NCBI GenBank assembly: GCA_031376305.1
Contig: JANMDM010000211.1
Coordinates: 1 to 24,097 of the forward strand
Source of the DNA: TMP-24 sp031376305
GTDB taxonomy: Bacteria; Pseudomonadota; Alphaproteobacteria; Rhodobacterales; Rhodobacteraceae
Direction: 5' to 3'
Length of the DNA: 24,097 nt
In this document: positions 14,694 to 21,523 of the stretch, one piece after another
Layout of the letters: every line of letters begins with the position of its first letter
How positions within the stretch are numbered: position 1 is the first letter of the stretch
Notes under the pieces: model-generated
Told to the model about the DNA's origin: nothing
The model's input: the letters and a program-made list of their open reading frames with translations, nothing else
Database searches by the model: none
Made by a program: the position numbers and the translations under genes

Positions 14694-15644
14694 GTGCAAA
14701 AATCACCGCTGACCCTTTACTTGGCTGCCCCCCGCGGTTTTTGTGCCGGCGTTGATCGGGCGGTTAAGATCGTCGAAATGGCGATCGAGAAATGGGGCGC
14801 GCCAATCTATGTGCGCCATGAGATCGTTCATAACCGCTATGTCGTAGAAGGGTTGCGCGCCAAGGGTGCGATCTTTGTCGAGGAGCTTGAGGATTGCCCC
14901 GACGACCGCCCGGTGATTTTTTCGGCGCATGGTGTTCCCAAAGCCATTCCGGCCGAAGCCCGGCGGCGCCAGATGGTTTTTGTCGATGCGACCTGCCCCC
15001 TTGTGTCCAAAGTGCACATCGAGGCCGAGCGGCATTATGAGAATGGTCTGCAGATGGTGATGATCGGCCACAACGGCCATCCCGAGACATTGGGAACAAT
15101 GGGCCAATTGCCGATGGGCGAGGTGCTGCTGATCGAAACCGTGGCCGACGTCGCCCGTCTTGAGCCGCGCGATCCGGGGCGTCTGGCGTTCATCACCCAG
15201 ACGACGCTGTCGGTGGATGATACCGCCGCCATCGTCGCCGCTTTGACCGCACGTTTCCCGGCAATCATCGGCCCGCATAAGGAAGACATCTGCTACGCAA
15301 CGACCAATCGTCAGGATGCAGTCAAGGCGATTGCCGGGCGGATTGAGGCGCTTTTGGTGATCGGCGCCCCTAACTCATCGAATTCGAAGCGTCTGGTCGA
15401 AGTCGGGCAAGCGGCGGGATGTGCCTATGCCCAGTTGGTACAGCGTGCCGATGAGATCGACTGGCGGGCCCTTGAGGGGGCAATGTCGGTGGGTGTTAGC
15501 GCAGGGGCCTCGGCTCCAGAAGTGCTGGTGAACGAAGTCGTGGACGCTTTCCGCGCCCGCTATGACGTGCGGCTGGAACTGGTTGAGACGGCGCGGGAGC
15601 ATGTGGAATTCAAAGTGCCGCGGGTGTTGCGTGAACCCGCCTGA
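14694..15644 (+). CDS. ispH: 4-hydroxy-3-methylbut-2-enyl diphosphate reductase
   Basis: Iron-sulphur enzyme that makes IPP and DMAPP from HMBPP, the last step of the methylerythritol phosphate isoprenoid pathway. The 316-residue protein has the three conserved cluster cysteines: Cys17 in APRGFCAGVDRAV, Cys101 in VDATCPLVSKVH and Cys200 in EDICYATTNRQ. Substrate-handling residues are in HEIVHN, SAHGVP and GHNGHPETLGTMGQ (Glu131). The C-terminal GAPNSSNSKRLVEV and GVSAGASAPE also match. The start is GTG at 14694 with only a weak upstream GGGA. The gene lies 84 bp after the NYN-gene terminator; no convincing promoter boxes were found there. It is followed directly by the repeat element and rnhA. 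Confidence 0.96.
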   Translation: MQKSPLTLYLAAPRGFCAGVDRAVKIVEMAIEKWGAPIYVRHEIVHNRYVVEGLRAKGAIFVEELEDCPDDRPVIFSAHGVPKAIPAEARRRQMVFVDATCPLVSKVHIEAERHYENGLQMVMIGHNGHPETLGTMGQLPMGEVLLIETVADVARLEPRDPGRLAFITQTTLSVDDTAAIVAALTARFPAIIGPHKEDICYATTNRQDAVKAIAGRIEALLVIGAPNSSNSKRLVEVGQAAGCAYAQLVQRADEIDWRALEGAMSVGVSAGASAPEVLVNEVVDAFRARYDVRLELVETAREHVEFKVPRVLREPA

Positions 15645-15733
15645 GGGGGGCTGTCTGCCCCCCGTCGCCATTGGTATCTCGAACCAATGGCGCTACCAAA
15701 GACGATCCCCCGAGAGTATTTGCCCAAAGGAAA
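15645..15733 (+). repeat. Dispersed intergenic element (copy B) with inserted second hairpin, between ispH and rnhA
   Basis: Immediately after the ispH TGA comes GGGGGGC-TGTCT-GCCCCCC (15645-15663). Next is a perfect 10-bp stem, CGCCATTGGT (15666-15675) with ACCAATGGCG (15683-15692), and then the tail CCCCCGAGAGTATTTGCCC with AAAGGAAA (15707-15733). The first hairpin's core 17-mer and the CCCCCGAGAGTA tail start are the same as in copy A. TACCAA (15694-15699) could compete with the second stem for TTGGTA (15671-15676), so two folds are possible. It may terminate or attenuate ispH transcription ahead of rnhA. Confidence 0.7.
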
Positions 15734-15756
15734 TTACAGTGGCCGAAGGAAATATT

Positions 15757-16224
15757 ATGCCTGATTTGTTCGCCTATACGGATGGGGCCTGTTCCGGAAA
15801 TCCTGGCCCGGGGGGCTGGGGCGTGCTGCTGCTGGCCCGTGACGGCGCCGTCGTGGTTAAGGAGCATACGCTGTCGGGTGGCGAAGCTGACACCACCAAC
15901 AACCGGATGGAGCTTTTGGCAGCGATTTCGGCGTTGGAAGGCCTGAGCCGCGCTTCGGCCATCACCATCGTGACCGACAGCGCCTATGTAAAAAATGGCG
16001 TCACCACCTGGATCCATGGCTGGAAGCGCAATGGCTGGAAAACTGCCGACCGCAAGCCAGTCAAGAACGTCGATCTGTGGCAGCGACTGGAGGCCGCGCA
16101 GGCGCGCCATCAGGTGATCTGGAAATGGATCAAGGGCCATGCCGGCCATGCCGAGAATGAGCGGGCGGATGCGCTGGCGCGGGCGGGAATGGCGCCGTTC
16201 AAGCCGGATCGGGTGACACGCTAG
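15757..16224 (+). CDS. rnhA: Ribonuclease HI
   Basis: Cleaves the RNA strand of RNA-DNA hybrids, removing R-loops and primer RNA. The 155-residue protein carries all catalytic residues: Asp9 in YTDGACSGNPGPGGWG, Glu52 in NNRMELLA, Asp74 in VTDSAYVKNG, and His128 and Asp138 in KGHAGHAENERADALA. The basic handle region (WIHGWKRNGWKTADRKPVKN) is also present. ATG 15757 (MPDLFAYTDG) follows GAAGGAAATATT, a good ribosome site; the in-frame GTG 18 bp upstream is less likely. The last 26 bp overlap the 3' end of the opposite-strand EVE-domain gene. Confidence 0.97.
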   Translation: MPDLFAYTDGACSGNPGPGGWGVLLLARDGAVVVKEHTLSGGEADTTNNRMELLAAISALEGLSRASAITIVTDSAYVKNGVTTWIHGWKRNGWKTADRKPVKNVDLWQRLEAAQARHQVIWKWIKGHAGHAENERADALARAGMAPFKPDRVTR

Positions 16225-16666
16225 GCGGGCATAGGGTGCGCGCCTGCATTGCTGCGGCGATCTTGTGAAAGTCAGCGGCGCTGATCCGCACCACACCAAA
16301 GCGAAAGACCTGACCCCAATGGTTGTGTCCGGCCGTCAGCGCAAGCGCCGGCAACAGCGGGCGGATTGCGGTGGTCTGGGCCGGATCCCAGATCACATCG
16401 CGCCGAAACGGCACAAAGCCGCCACCCATATCGAACAAGTAAGGGTCCCCGGCGGCGACGGTTCCGATGGCGGTAAACGCCTGAAGCCCGTCTTTTTCCC
16501 CGAAGGTTTCGGTCGGGGAATAATAGGCAACACCGTCTCCCGGCCGCATCCGGGCAAGGGGGGCACGCTTGCCGTGGTTGACTTGCATGAAGCCACCCGC
16601 AACGCCGCGGCGAACGTGATTGGCCGAAGCAACGCAGATCCAGTGGTTTGTTGTGGGGGCGGGCAT
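16199..16666 (-). CDS. EVE domain protein (UPF0310-like)
   Basis: A 155-residue single-domain protein that starts MPAPTTNHWICVASANHVRRGVAGGFMQV and continues HGKRAPLARMRPGDGVAYYSPTE and LQAFTAIGTVAAGDPY. This is the pattern of stand-alone UPF0310 proteins of the EVE (PUA-related) superfamily. EVE domains bind modified bases in DNA or RNA; the ligand of this subfamily is not known to me. ATG 16666 is chosen because AGGAGA stands five bases upstream and the family similarity begins there; the open frame extends to 16750 without support. It converges with rnhA, overlapping by 26 bp. Confidence 0.85.
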   Translation of the reverse strand: MPAPTTNHWICVASANHVRRGVAGGFMQVNHGKRAPLARMRPGDGVAYYSPTETFGEKDGLQAFTAIGTVAAGDPYLFDMGGGFVPFRRDVIWDPAQTTAIRPLLPALALTAGHNHWGQVFRFGVVRISAADFHKIAAAMQARTLCPPSVSPDPA

Positions 16667-16730
16667 GGGTCTCTCCTGTAGGTGCCGCAAAGATAGCCCT
16701 TGGCTCTTGTCATTTTCCGTCAGGAGCAGG

Positions 16731-16973
16731 TCAGCGTCGCCCCGGACCATAAGTGGTCCACAGCCAGATCAACAGCATTGCGCCCAGCACGGCGCCGACA
16801 AAACCCGCCGCGAAGCCGGTGATGGTCAGAAGTATGCGCAAGACCAGACCTCCGGCCAGCGCCCCCAGAATGCCGATGGCAATGGTGGTGATCAGATCGG
16901 CGTCGATTTTCATTGCGCGGGTGGCAATGAAGCCCGCCGCAGCGCCGATGATGATCAGTGCGAGAATTCCCAT
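16731..16973 (-). CDS. GlsB/YeaQ/YmgE family small membrane protein
   Basis: An 80-residue, glycine-rich, three-helix membrane protein (about residues 2-20, 28-48 and 53-73) of the family annotated as transglycosylase-associated or GlsB/YeaQ/YmgE stress-response proteins. Typical features are the GAAAGFIATRAM motif after the first strand of hydrophobics and the GILGALAGG motif in the second helix. Its biochemical role is unknown. ATG 16973 is preceded by AGGGGGCAGACGC, a good ribosome site. It lies between fmt (59 bp upstream on the same strand) and the EVE gene (64 bp downstream on the same strand). Confidence 0.85.
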   Translation of the reverse strand: MGILALIIIGAAAGFIATRAMKIDADLITTIAIGILGALAGGLVLRILLTITGFAAGFVGAVLGAMLLIWLWTTYGPGRR

Positions 16974-17032
16974 GCGTCTGCCCCCTGTATGACAGGGCCA
17001 ATATGGGATGCGAAACGCGCTTTGTGAATGGC

Positions 17033-17929
17033 TCAGGCGAGCTGGGCAGGCAATGTCAGGCCGCGCAGCAGCTCGCCTGTGGGCATCGGCCTTTTGCCTT
17101 GTCGTTGCGCTTCATGAATTTCCACAGCGCCGTCACCGCAGGCAATGGTGAATCCCGACAAAACCGTTCCCGGTGCGCCATGGCCGGAGGCAAGCCCCGA
17201 CCGCAGCAGTTTGATCCGCTCGCCTGCCACGTCGGTCCAGGCGCCGGGGGTGGGCGAGAGGCCGCGGATCAGCCGATCCACCTCGGGCGCAGGGCGGGTC
17301 CAGTCGATGCGGGCTTCGGCCTTGTCGATTTTGGCCGCATAGGTGACACCGGTCGGGATTTGTGCGGCGCGCGGGATCCAGTCGATGCCGTCCAGGGCCG
17401 TACAGATCATCCGCGCCCCTAGGTCTGCAAGGCGGTCATGCAGGTCGGATGTGGTGTCTCGGGCGCCGATCGGCAGGGCTTCCTTCAGGAGTACCGGGCC
17501 GGTATCCAGGCCCGCATCCATCTGCATGATCGAAATGCCGGTTTCTTCGTCGCCTGCAATGATCGCCCGGTGGATCGGAGCCGCCCCCCGCCAGCGCGGC
17601 AACAGCGAGGCATGGATATTGAGACAGCCTTTGGCGGGCGCTTCAAGGATGGCGCCGGGCAGGATCAGCCCATAGGCGACCACCACCACCACATCGGCCT
17701 GCAATGCCCGGAACGCGGCGATTTCTGCCGCATCGCGCAGGTGGGTCGGGTGGCGGATGGGCAGGCCCAATGCCTCGGCGGCACTTTGTACTGGCGAAGG
17801 ACGGTCAAGCTTGCCGCGCCCGGCCGGGCGGGGGGGTTGGGAATAGACGGCGACAATCTCATGCGGGACCACCAGCGCCCGCAAAGCCGGGACTGCGAAG
17901 TCGGGGGTGCCTATGAAGATGATCTTCAT
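17033..17929 (-). CDS. fmt: Methionyl-tRNA formyltransferase
   Basis: Formylates initiator Met-tRNA using 10-formyltetrahydrofolate, preparing it for translation initiation. The 298-residue protein has the start MKIIFIGTPDFAVPAL, the SQPPRPAGRG substrate loop, and the formyltransferase active site Asn104/His106 in LNIHASLLPRWRGAAPIHRAI with Asp142 in MDAGLDTGPVL. The C-terminal tRNA-binding domain is complete (PGTVLSGFTIACGDGAVEIHEAQRQGKRPM). ATG 17929 overlaps the stop of the upstream deformylase-like gene as ATGA, so translation of the two is probably coupled. Together with def it forms the N-formylmethionine add-and-remove cycle. Confidence 0.97.
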   Translation of the reverse strand: MKIIFIGTPDFAVPALRALVVPHEIVAVYSQPPRPAGRGKLDRPSPVQSAAEALGLPIRHPTHLRDAAEIAAFRALQADVVVVVAYGLILPGAILEAPAKGCLNIHASLLPRWRGAAPIHRAIIAGDEETGISIMQMDAGLDTGPVLLKEALPIGARDTTSDLHDRLADLGARMICTALDGIDWIPRAAQIPTGVTYAAKIDKAEARIDWTRPAPEVDRLIRGLSPTPGAWTDVAGERIKLLRSGLASGHGAPGTVLSGFTIACGDGAVEIHEAQRQGKRPMPTGELLRGLTLPAQLA

Positions 17930-18429
17930 GCCAACCGCCCAAGCTTTTGGGATTTCGCCACCAACATTTTGCGGCGTACGGGACTGAGGTGATCAATGAA
18001 CATCTTGCCGTTCAGATGATCAATCTGATGCTGAACGCTGGTGGCCCAGAGGTGGACGAAATCCCGCTCCTCGACCGCACCGGTTTCATTGGTGAAGCGC
18101 ACGGTTACGGCGCGGGGCCGCGCGATCACCGCGGATACGCCGCGCAGATTCGGGCTGGCTTCTTCATGTTTGCGGATCTGAACCGAGGCATGCAGAATTT
18201 CGGGATTGGCCATGCGCACCGCCTGACCGCGCTTCTCCGAACAATCCACCACAGCCAGCCGCAGCATGATGCCGATTTGCGGGGCCGCAAGGCCGTAACC
18301 CGGCATCGCGTCCATCGTCTCGACCATGTCGTCCCAGATCATCCGCACTGTCTCAGAGATTGCCGCGACCGGTTCGGCGGCGATCCGCAGCCGTTTGTCG
18401 GGGTGCGCGATACAGACCCGGACCGTCAT
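17926..18429 (-). CDS. Peptide deformylase-like paralogue with altered zinc-site and catalytic residues
   Basis: A 167-residue protein clearly homologous to peptide deformylase: motif 1 is intact (GYGLAAPQ, 44-51), and the overall length and C-terminal GKMFIDHLSPVRRKM match. However, the zinc-ligand motif EGCLS is replaced by EASPN (Ser92 where Cys is expected), and HEIDH is HQIDH (His134-Gln135-His138), removing the catalytic Glu. Classical deformylase activity is therefore unlikely. The fold may instead bind nascent chains or regulate; that is inference. The frame is undamaged, so it is not an ordinary pseudogene. ATG 18429 gives an ATGA overlap with def; ATG 18435 is two codons longer. Its own stop overlaps the fmt start in the same way. 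Confidence 0.85.
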   Translation of the reverse strand: MTVRVCIAHPDKRLRIAAEPVAAISETVRMIWDDMVETMDAMPGYGLAAPQIGIMLRLAVVDCSEKRGQAVRMANPEILHASVQIRKHEEASPNLRGVSAVIARPRAVTVRFTNETGAVEERDFVHLWATSVQHQIDHLNGKMFIDHLSPVRRKMLVAKSQKLGRLA

Positions 18430-18953
18430 TCCCATCCCCGCGCCCGGTCGCGTTTCAGCTTTTCCATCTTGCGGGTGATAAGCTGGCGTTTCAGCGGCGA
18501 CAGGTAGTCAATGAACAGCTTGCCCTTCAGATGATCGATTTCATGCTGAACGCAGGTCGCCCACAGGCCGGAAAACTGCTCTTCATGCGCGGCACCATCC
18601 AGACCCAGCCAACGAACCCGGACCTCGGCGGGGCGTTCGACCTCGGCGTAGTGTTCGGGGATTGACAGACAGCCTTCCTCGTAGACGTTGCTGGCGTCCG
18701 AGGTCCAGGTCACCTCAGGGTTCATCAACACCATCGGGCGGGGCGCCGCTTCGGGATCCTTCACGCAATCCATCACGAACAGACGCTTCATCAGACCGAC
18801 TTGCGGCCCTGCCAGCCCGACGCCGGGGGCCGCATACATTGTCTCCAGCATGTCGGCGGCCGCCATACGCAAGTCCTCCGTGATCTCAGTCACGGGGTCC
18901 GCAGGCTTTTTTAACCGCGGGTCGGGGTGAAGAAGGATATCGCGCAGGCTCAT
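18426..18953 (-). CDS. def: Peptide deformylase
   Basis: Metalloenzyme that removes the formyl group from the N-terminal methionine of nascent proteins at the ribosome exit. The 175-residue protein has all three motifs: GVGLAGPQ (44-51; Gly49 where Ala is commoner), EEGCLSIP with metal ligand Cys95, and QHEIDHLKG with His137, Glu138 and His141. It is the first gene of a def / def-like / fmt run. No strong ribosome site is visible before ATG 18953, and the upstream region is unusually A/T-rich. Its TGA overlaps the next gene's start as ATGA. Confidence 0.96.
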   Translation of the reverse strand: MSLRDILLHPDPRLKKPADPVTEITEDLRMAAADMLETMYAAPGVGLAGPQVGLMKRLFVMDCVKDPEAAPRPMVLMNPEVTWTSDASNVYEEGCLSIPEHYAEVERPAEVRVRWLGLDGAAHEEQFSGLWATCVQHEIDHLKGKLFIDYLSPLKRQLITRKMEKLKRDRARGWE

Positions 18954-19210
18954 GGGCCCGATTTAGGGCAAGACTCGCCGTTTCGCAATGGTGCGGGTTG
19001 AGTGCAAAATCGTCGGCGTGACGAAAATTTTGTCCCAAAAATTACCGGTAAATGCATATAATATTCCAAGTTTACTGATAATTTAAGAATATATTACTAA
19101 ATTATAAATGTATTGCAGAACGAATACGTTTCAGGTATGGAATTTACGGCCGGTGCCTTCTGGTTTCCGGAATTCGCCCCGCAGTCCATCACAGCACCTT
19201 CGGAGTTACC
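18954..19210. promoter_or_regulatory. A/T-rich divergent regulatory region between def and the aminotransferase gene
   Basis: The longest gene-free stretch in the window. Bases 19019-19115 are strikingly A/T-rich against a GC-rich background. It contains a perfect 10-bp palindrome TTACCGGTAA (19042-19051) and an imperfect dyad GACGAAAATTTTGTC (19020-19034). A minus-strand promoter TTGGAA-N17-GGTAAT, with its -10 over the palindrome, could serve def. For the plus strand TATATT (19090-19095) and TATAAA (19103-19108) resemble -10 boxes, but no good -35 is correctly spaced. Bases 19116-19210 return to normal composition and end in GGAGTTACC before ATG. Confidence 0.4.
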
Positions 19211-20383
19211 ATGAGTTTCGACCAGATTATTGATCGCTGCGGCACCCATTCGTCCAAATGGGATACGATGGAAAAACTCTATGGCGTGAAGCCCGATGAC
19301 GGTATCGCCATGTGGGTTGCCGATATGGATTTCCCGCCCCCCGCTTGCGTTCAGGCGGCGGTCGAGAAAATGGCGGCGCACGGTATCTACGGCTATTTCG
19401 GCGATGACCGGGCCTATCTTGAGGCTGTCGGCTGGTGGATGCAGGCGCGCCACGGATGGGCGGTCGACCCGTCGTGGATTTTCACCACCCATGGTCTGGT
19501 CAATGGTACGGCGCTTTGTGTGGATGCGTTCACCAGGCCCGGCGATGGTGTGGTGCTGATGACGCCGGTTTATCACGCCTTTGCCCGCGTCATCAAAGGC
19601 GCCGGGCGCCATGTCGTCGAATGCCGGCTGGCCAATCACGCGGGCCGCTATACCCCGGACTTCGCTGCCTGGGATGCGCAGATGACCGGCGCCGAGACGA
19701 TGATGATCCTGTGTTCGCCGCATAACCCCGGCGGGCGGGTCTGGACCGGCGACGAGCTGCGCGGTGTTGCGGACTTTGCCAAGCGCCATAACCTGATCCT
19801 GGTGTCAGACGAGATCCATCATGATCTGGTGATGCCCGGCCACAAGCATCAGGTCATGGCCAATGTCGCCCCGGATATCGCCGACCGTCTGGTGACGATG
19901 ACCGCCACCACCAAGACGTTCAACATTGCCGGCTGCCATAGCGGCAATGTCATCATTGCCGATGACAAGCTGCGCGCCCTGTTTGCGGCCCGGATGAATG
20001 CTATGGGGATTTCACCCAATAGCTTTGGCATGCACATGGCGACCGCCGCCTATTCGCCGCAAGGTGCCGTTTGGGTTGATGAGCTGGTGTGCTATCTCGA
20101 TGGCAACCGGGCGATCTTTGATGCGGGCGTCAACGCGATTCCCGGAGTCGCGTCGATGAATCTCGAAGCCACCTACCTGGCTTGGGTGGATTTCTCCGCC
20201 ACCGGTATGGAGCCTGCCGAATTTGCCGCCCGCGTCGAAAAGGGCGCCAAGATCGCCGCCAACTACGGCGCCAGCTTTGGCGCGGGAGGTGGAAAGTTCC
20301 AACGGTTTAACATCGCCACCCCGCGCGCCCGGATCATCGAAGCCGTCGCCCGCCTGCAAGAGGCTTTCCGCGATCTGCAATGA
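19211..20383 (+). CDS. MalY/PatB family aminotransferase, putative cystathionine/C-S beta-lyase
   Basis: PLP-dependent fold-type I enzyme of 390 residues, normal for the MalY/PatB class, whose members cleave C-S bonds of cystathionine and related cysteine conjugates. Family marks are the opening FDQIIDRCGTHSSKWD, the substrate/cofactor stretch IAMWVADMDFPPP, Tyr121 in PVYHAF, Asn172 in CSPHNPGGRVW, Asp200 in VSDEIHHDLV, Lys235 in TATTKTFNIAGCHSGN, and the C-terminal FNIATPRARI with its carboxylate-binding Arg. Start ATG 19211 is preceded by GGAG six bases upstream. The exact substrate cannot be told from sequence. It converges with the hypothetical gene at 20461, and no clear terminator is seen in the 77-bp gap. 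Confidence 0.9.
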   Translation: MSFDQIIDRCGTHSSKWDTMEKLYGVKPDDGIAMWVADMDFPPPACVQAAVEKMAAHGIYGYFGDDRAYLEAVGWWMQARHGWAVDPSWIFTTHGLVNGTALCVDAFTRPGDGVVLMTPVYHAFARVIKGAGRHVVECRLANHAGRYTPDFAAWDAQMTGAETMMILCSPHNPGGRVWTGDELRGVADFAKRHNLILVSDEIHHDLVMPGHKHQVMANVAPDIADRLVTMTATTKTFNIAGCHSGNVIIADDKLRALFAARMNAMGISPNSFGMHMATAAYSPQGAVWVDELVCYLDGNRAIFDAGVNAIPGVASMNLEATYLAWVDFSATGMEPAEFAARVEKGAKIAANYGASFGAGGGKFQRFNIATPRARIIEAVARLQEAFRDLQ

Positions 20384-20460
20384 GCGGGGTGCGGGTGCCG
20401 CTTTCGACCGCTCCTGCTTATCTTCCTGATGCGGCCCTGACCTTCGAATGCGCAGCGCGA

Positions 20461-20811
20461 TCAGTACCGTGGCAGGTAAGCGGCCGGAGCGGTTTCATCG
20501 CGCACATAGTCCAGTGCATGCAGGTCGGTTGCGACGGTGGCGCGCTTCATCGTGCAGACCAGCTCGCCGCCTTCAATATCCGTCGCCACAATCAGGCACT
20601 GCAGCAGGTGGCGGGAACCTTCGAATACATCGACCAGGCCACGCAAATTGATCACCTCGGCCGCATCAAGGGTAAAGCTGTCACGCCGCATCCGTAAAAT
20701 CGGGTAGATATCGTTCCCGACATGGACGCGCAGCCGCGACTTCCGCCGCAGATCGCGTTTGCGCGCCGCATCCATTTCAGCGCGAACTTCCCGAGACAGA
20801 AAATCACACAT
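20461..20811 (-). CDS. Conserved hypothetical protein (possibly PilZ-like)
   Basis: A 116-residue soluble protein of no assigned function. The N terminus is charged and helical (MCDFLSREVRAEMDAARKRD), then RRKSRLRVHVGNDIYPILRM leads into a beta-rich body (SFTLDAAEVINLRGLVDVFEG, HLLQCLIVATDIEGGELVCTMKRAT) ending DYVRDETAPAAYLPRY. The arginine-rich lead, followed by alternating strands and a D/S-containing turn, recalls PilZ domains, but the diagnostic RxxxR...DxSxxG motif is not clean, so I do not assign it. I believe similar proteins occur across Rhodobacterales. ATG 20811 follows AAGGGAAG; a start 10 codons upstream is less likely. It is 172 bp downstream of the receiver gene on the same strand. 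Confidence 0.7.
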   Translation of the reverse strand: MCDFLSREVRAEMDAARKRDLRRKSRLRVHVGNDIYPILRMRRDSFTLDAAEVINLRGLVDVFEGSRHLLQCLIVATDIEGGELVCTMKRATVATDLHALDYVRDETAPAAYLPRY

Positions 20812-20983
20812 TGCACTTCCCTTTCCCACCACAGCGAGCATGCGCCGCGGATGTCAGAAAACAAGGGAACCATGACAATTGTGTGATTTTGGAGAGGGAT
20901 ATAGGAAGAATAAGTGCCATTGTTGCGCGCAGCGCACCAAACGTCGCGCCAACATCAGGCCATTGCGAAACTCGGCCTATGGC

Positions 20984-21346
20984 TCAGATCCGGTTGCCGT
21001 AATGCTCCACCATTGCCGCCAGATCCTCGGGGCGGGTATCCAAAGGCATCAAAGCGCAGGCATTTTGGACATGCTGAAAAATCGAACCGTCCGAGAAAAA
21101 CGAGCTGCTGGTGACGAAAATGATCTTGGTTTCGGGATGGCGGTAGTTGGCGTAATCCGCAACCGCAAGCGCACTGCCTTCCTTCAGGATCAGGTTCACC
21201 ACCAACACGGCAAAGCTCTGAAATCCCAGCAGCTCGACCGCATCTTCCTGATTTGCGGCAAGGTCCACAGTCGCCCCGGACCGCTCCATATGCCGTTTCC
21301 AAAGCCAGCCAATATCGGGATCGCTTTCAACAATCAGGACGTGCAT
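20984..21346 (-). CDS. Stand-alone receiver-like protein with Asn at the phosphoacceptor position
   Basis: A 120-residue CheY-like domain with no output domain. It starts MHVLIVESDPDIGWLWKRHME, with acidic residues Glu7/Asp9 at the metal pocket, and has the switch Thr in IIFVTSSSFFSDGS. The phosphoacceptor strand reads FAVLVVNLILKEGSALAVA, with Asn51 where Asp is expected. The conserved Lys-Pro near the end is replaced (PLDTRPEDL), so ordinary Asp phosphorylation is improbable. It may work as a phosphorylation-independent partner-binding domain, which is inference. ATG 21346 has GGGAG six bases upstream; the longer frame to 21421 lacks similarity. It is divergent from the lytic transglycosylase gene. 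Confidence 0.8.
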   Translation of the reverse strand: MHVLIVESDPDIGWLWKRHMERSGATVDLAANQEDAVELLGFQSFAVLVVNLILKEGSALAVADYANYRHPETKIIFVTSSSFFSDGSIFQHVQNACALMPLDTRPEDLAAMVEHYGNRI

Positions 21347-21420
21347 AAAGGCTCCCGCCAGTCCGCCAAGAGATTTATGACCCGGCACCCGATCCACTAT
21401 AAGAGAATCGGCAACAGTCA

Positions 21421-21448
21421 TTGACCAATTGTAAATGATAGCTACCGT
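21421..21448 (+). promoter_or_regulatory. Candidate promoter for the lytic transglycosylase gene
   Basis: TTGACC (21421-21426, five of six to consensus) is followed after 16 bp by TACCGT (21443-21448, three of six). Transcription would begin about 70 bp before ATG 21524. The 177-bp gap also has to hold the promoter of the divergent receiver gene; TATAGT (minus strand, near 21391-21396) is the best -10 there, without a matching -35. Confidence 0.3.
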
Positions 21449-21523
21449 TACCGAGCATGTTTTCTGGCTCTAGGCGGCATTCTGCCAATTCCATACCCCA
21501 ATCGGCGATAAAAGGAGCGATCC

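Noticed and set aside
16199..16750. The EVE-domain gene as part of a restriction or defence island
   Set aside because: No methyltransferase, nuclease, helicase or integrase gene lies nearby; neighbours are housekeeping genes.
18426..18435. The deformylase-like gene as a pseudogene
   Set aside because: The frame is full length, has normal codon use and keeps tight overlaps with both neighbours. Only specific active-site residues are changed, which fits functional divergence better than decay.
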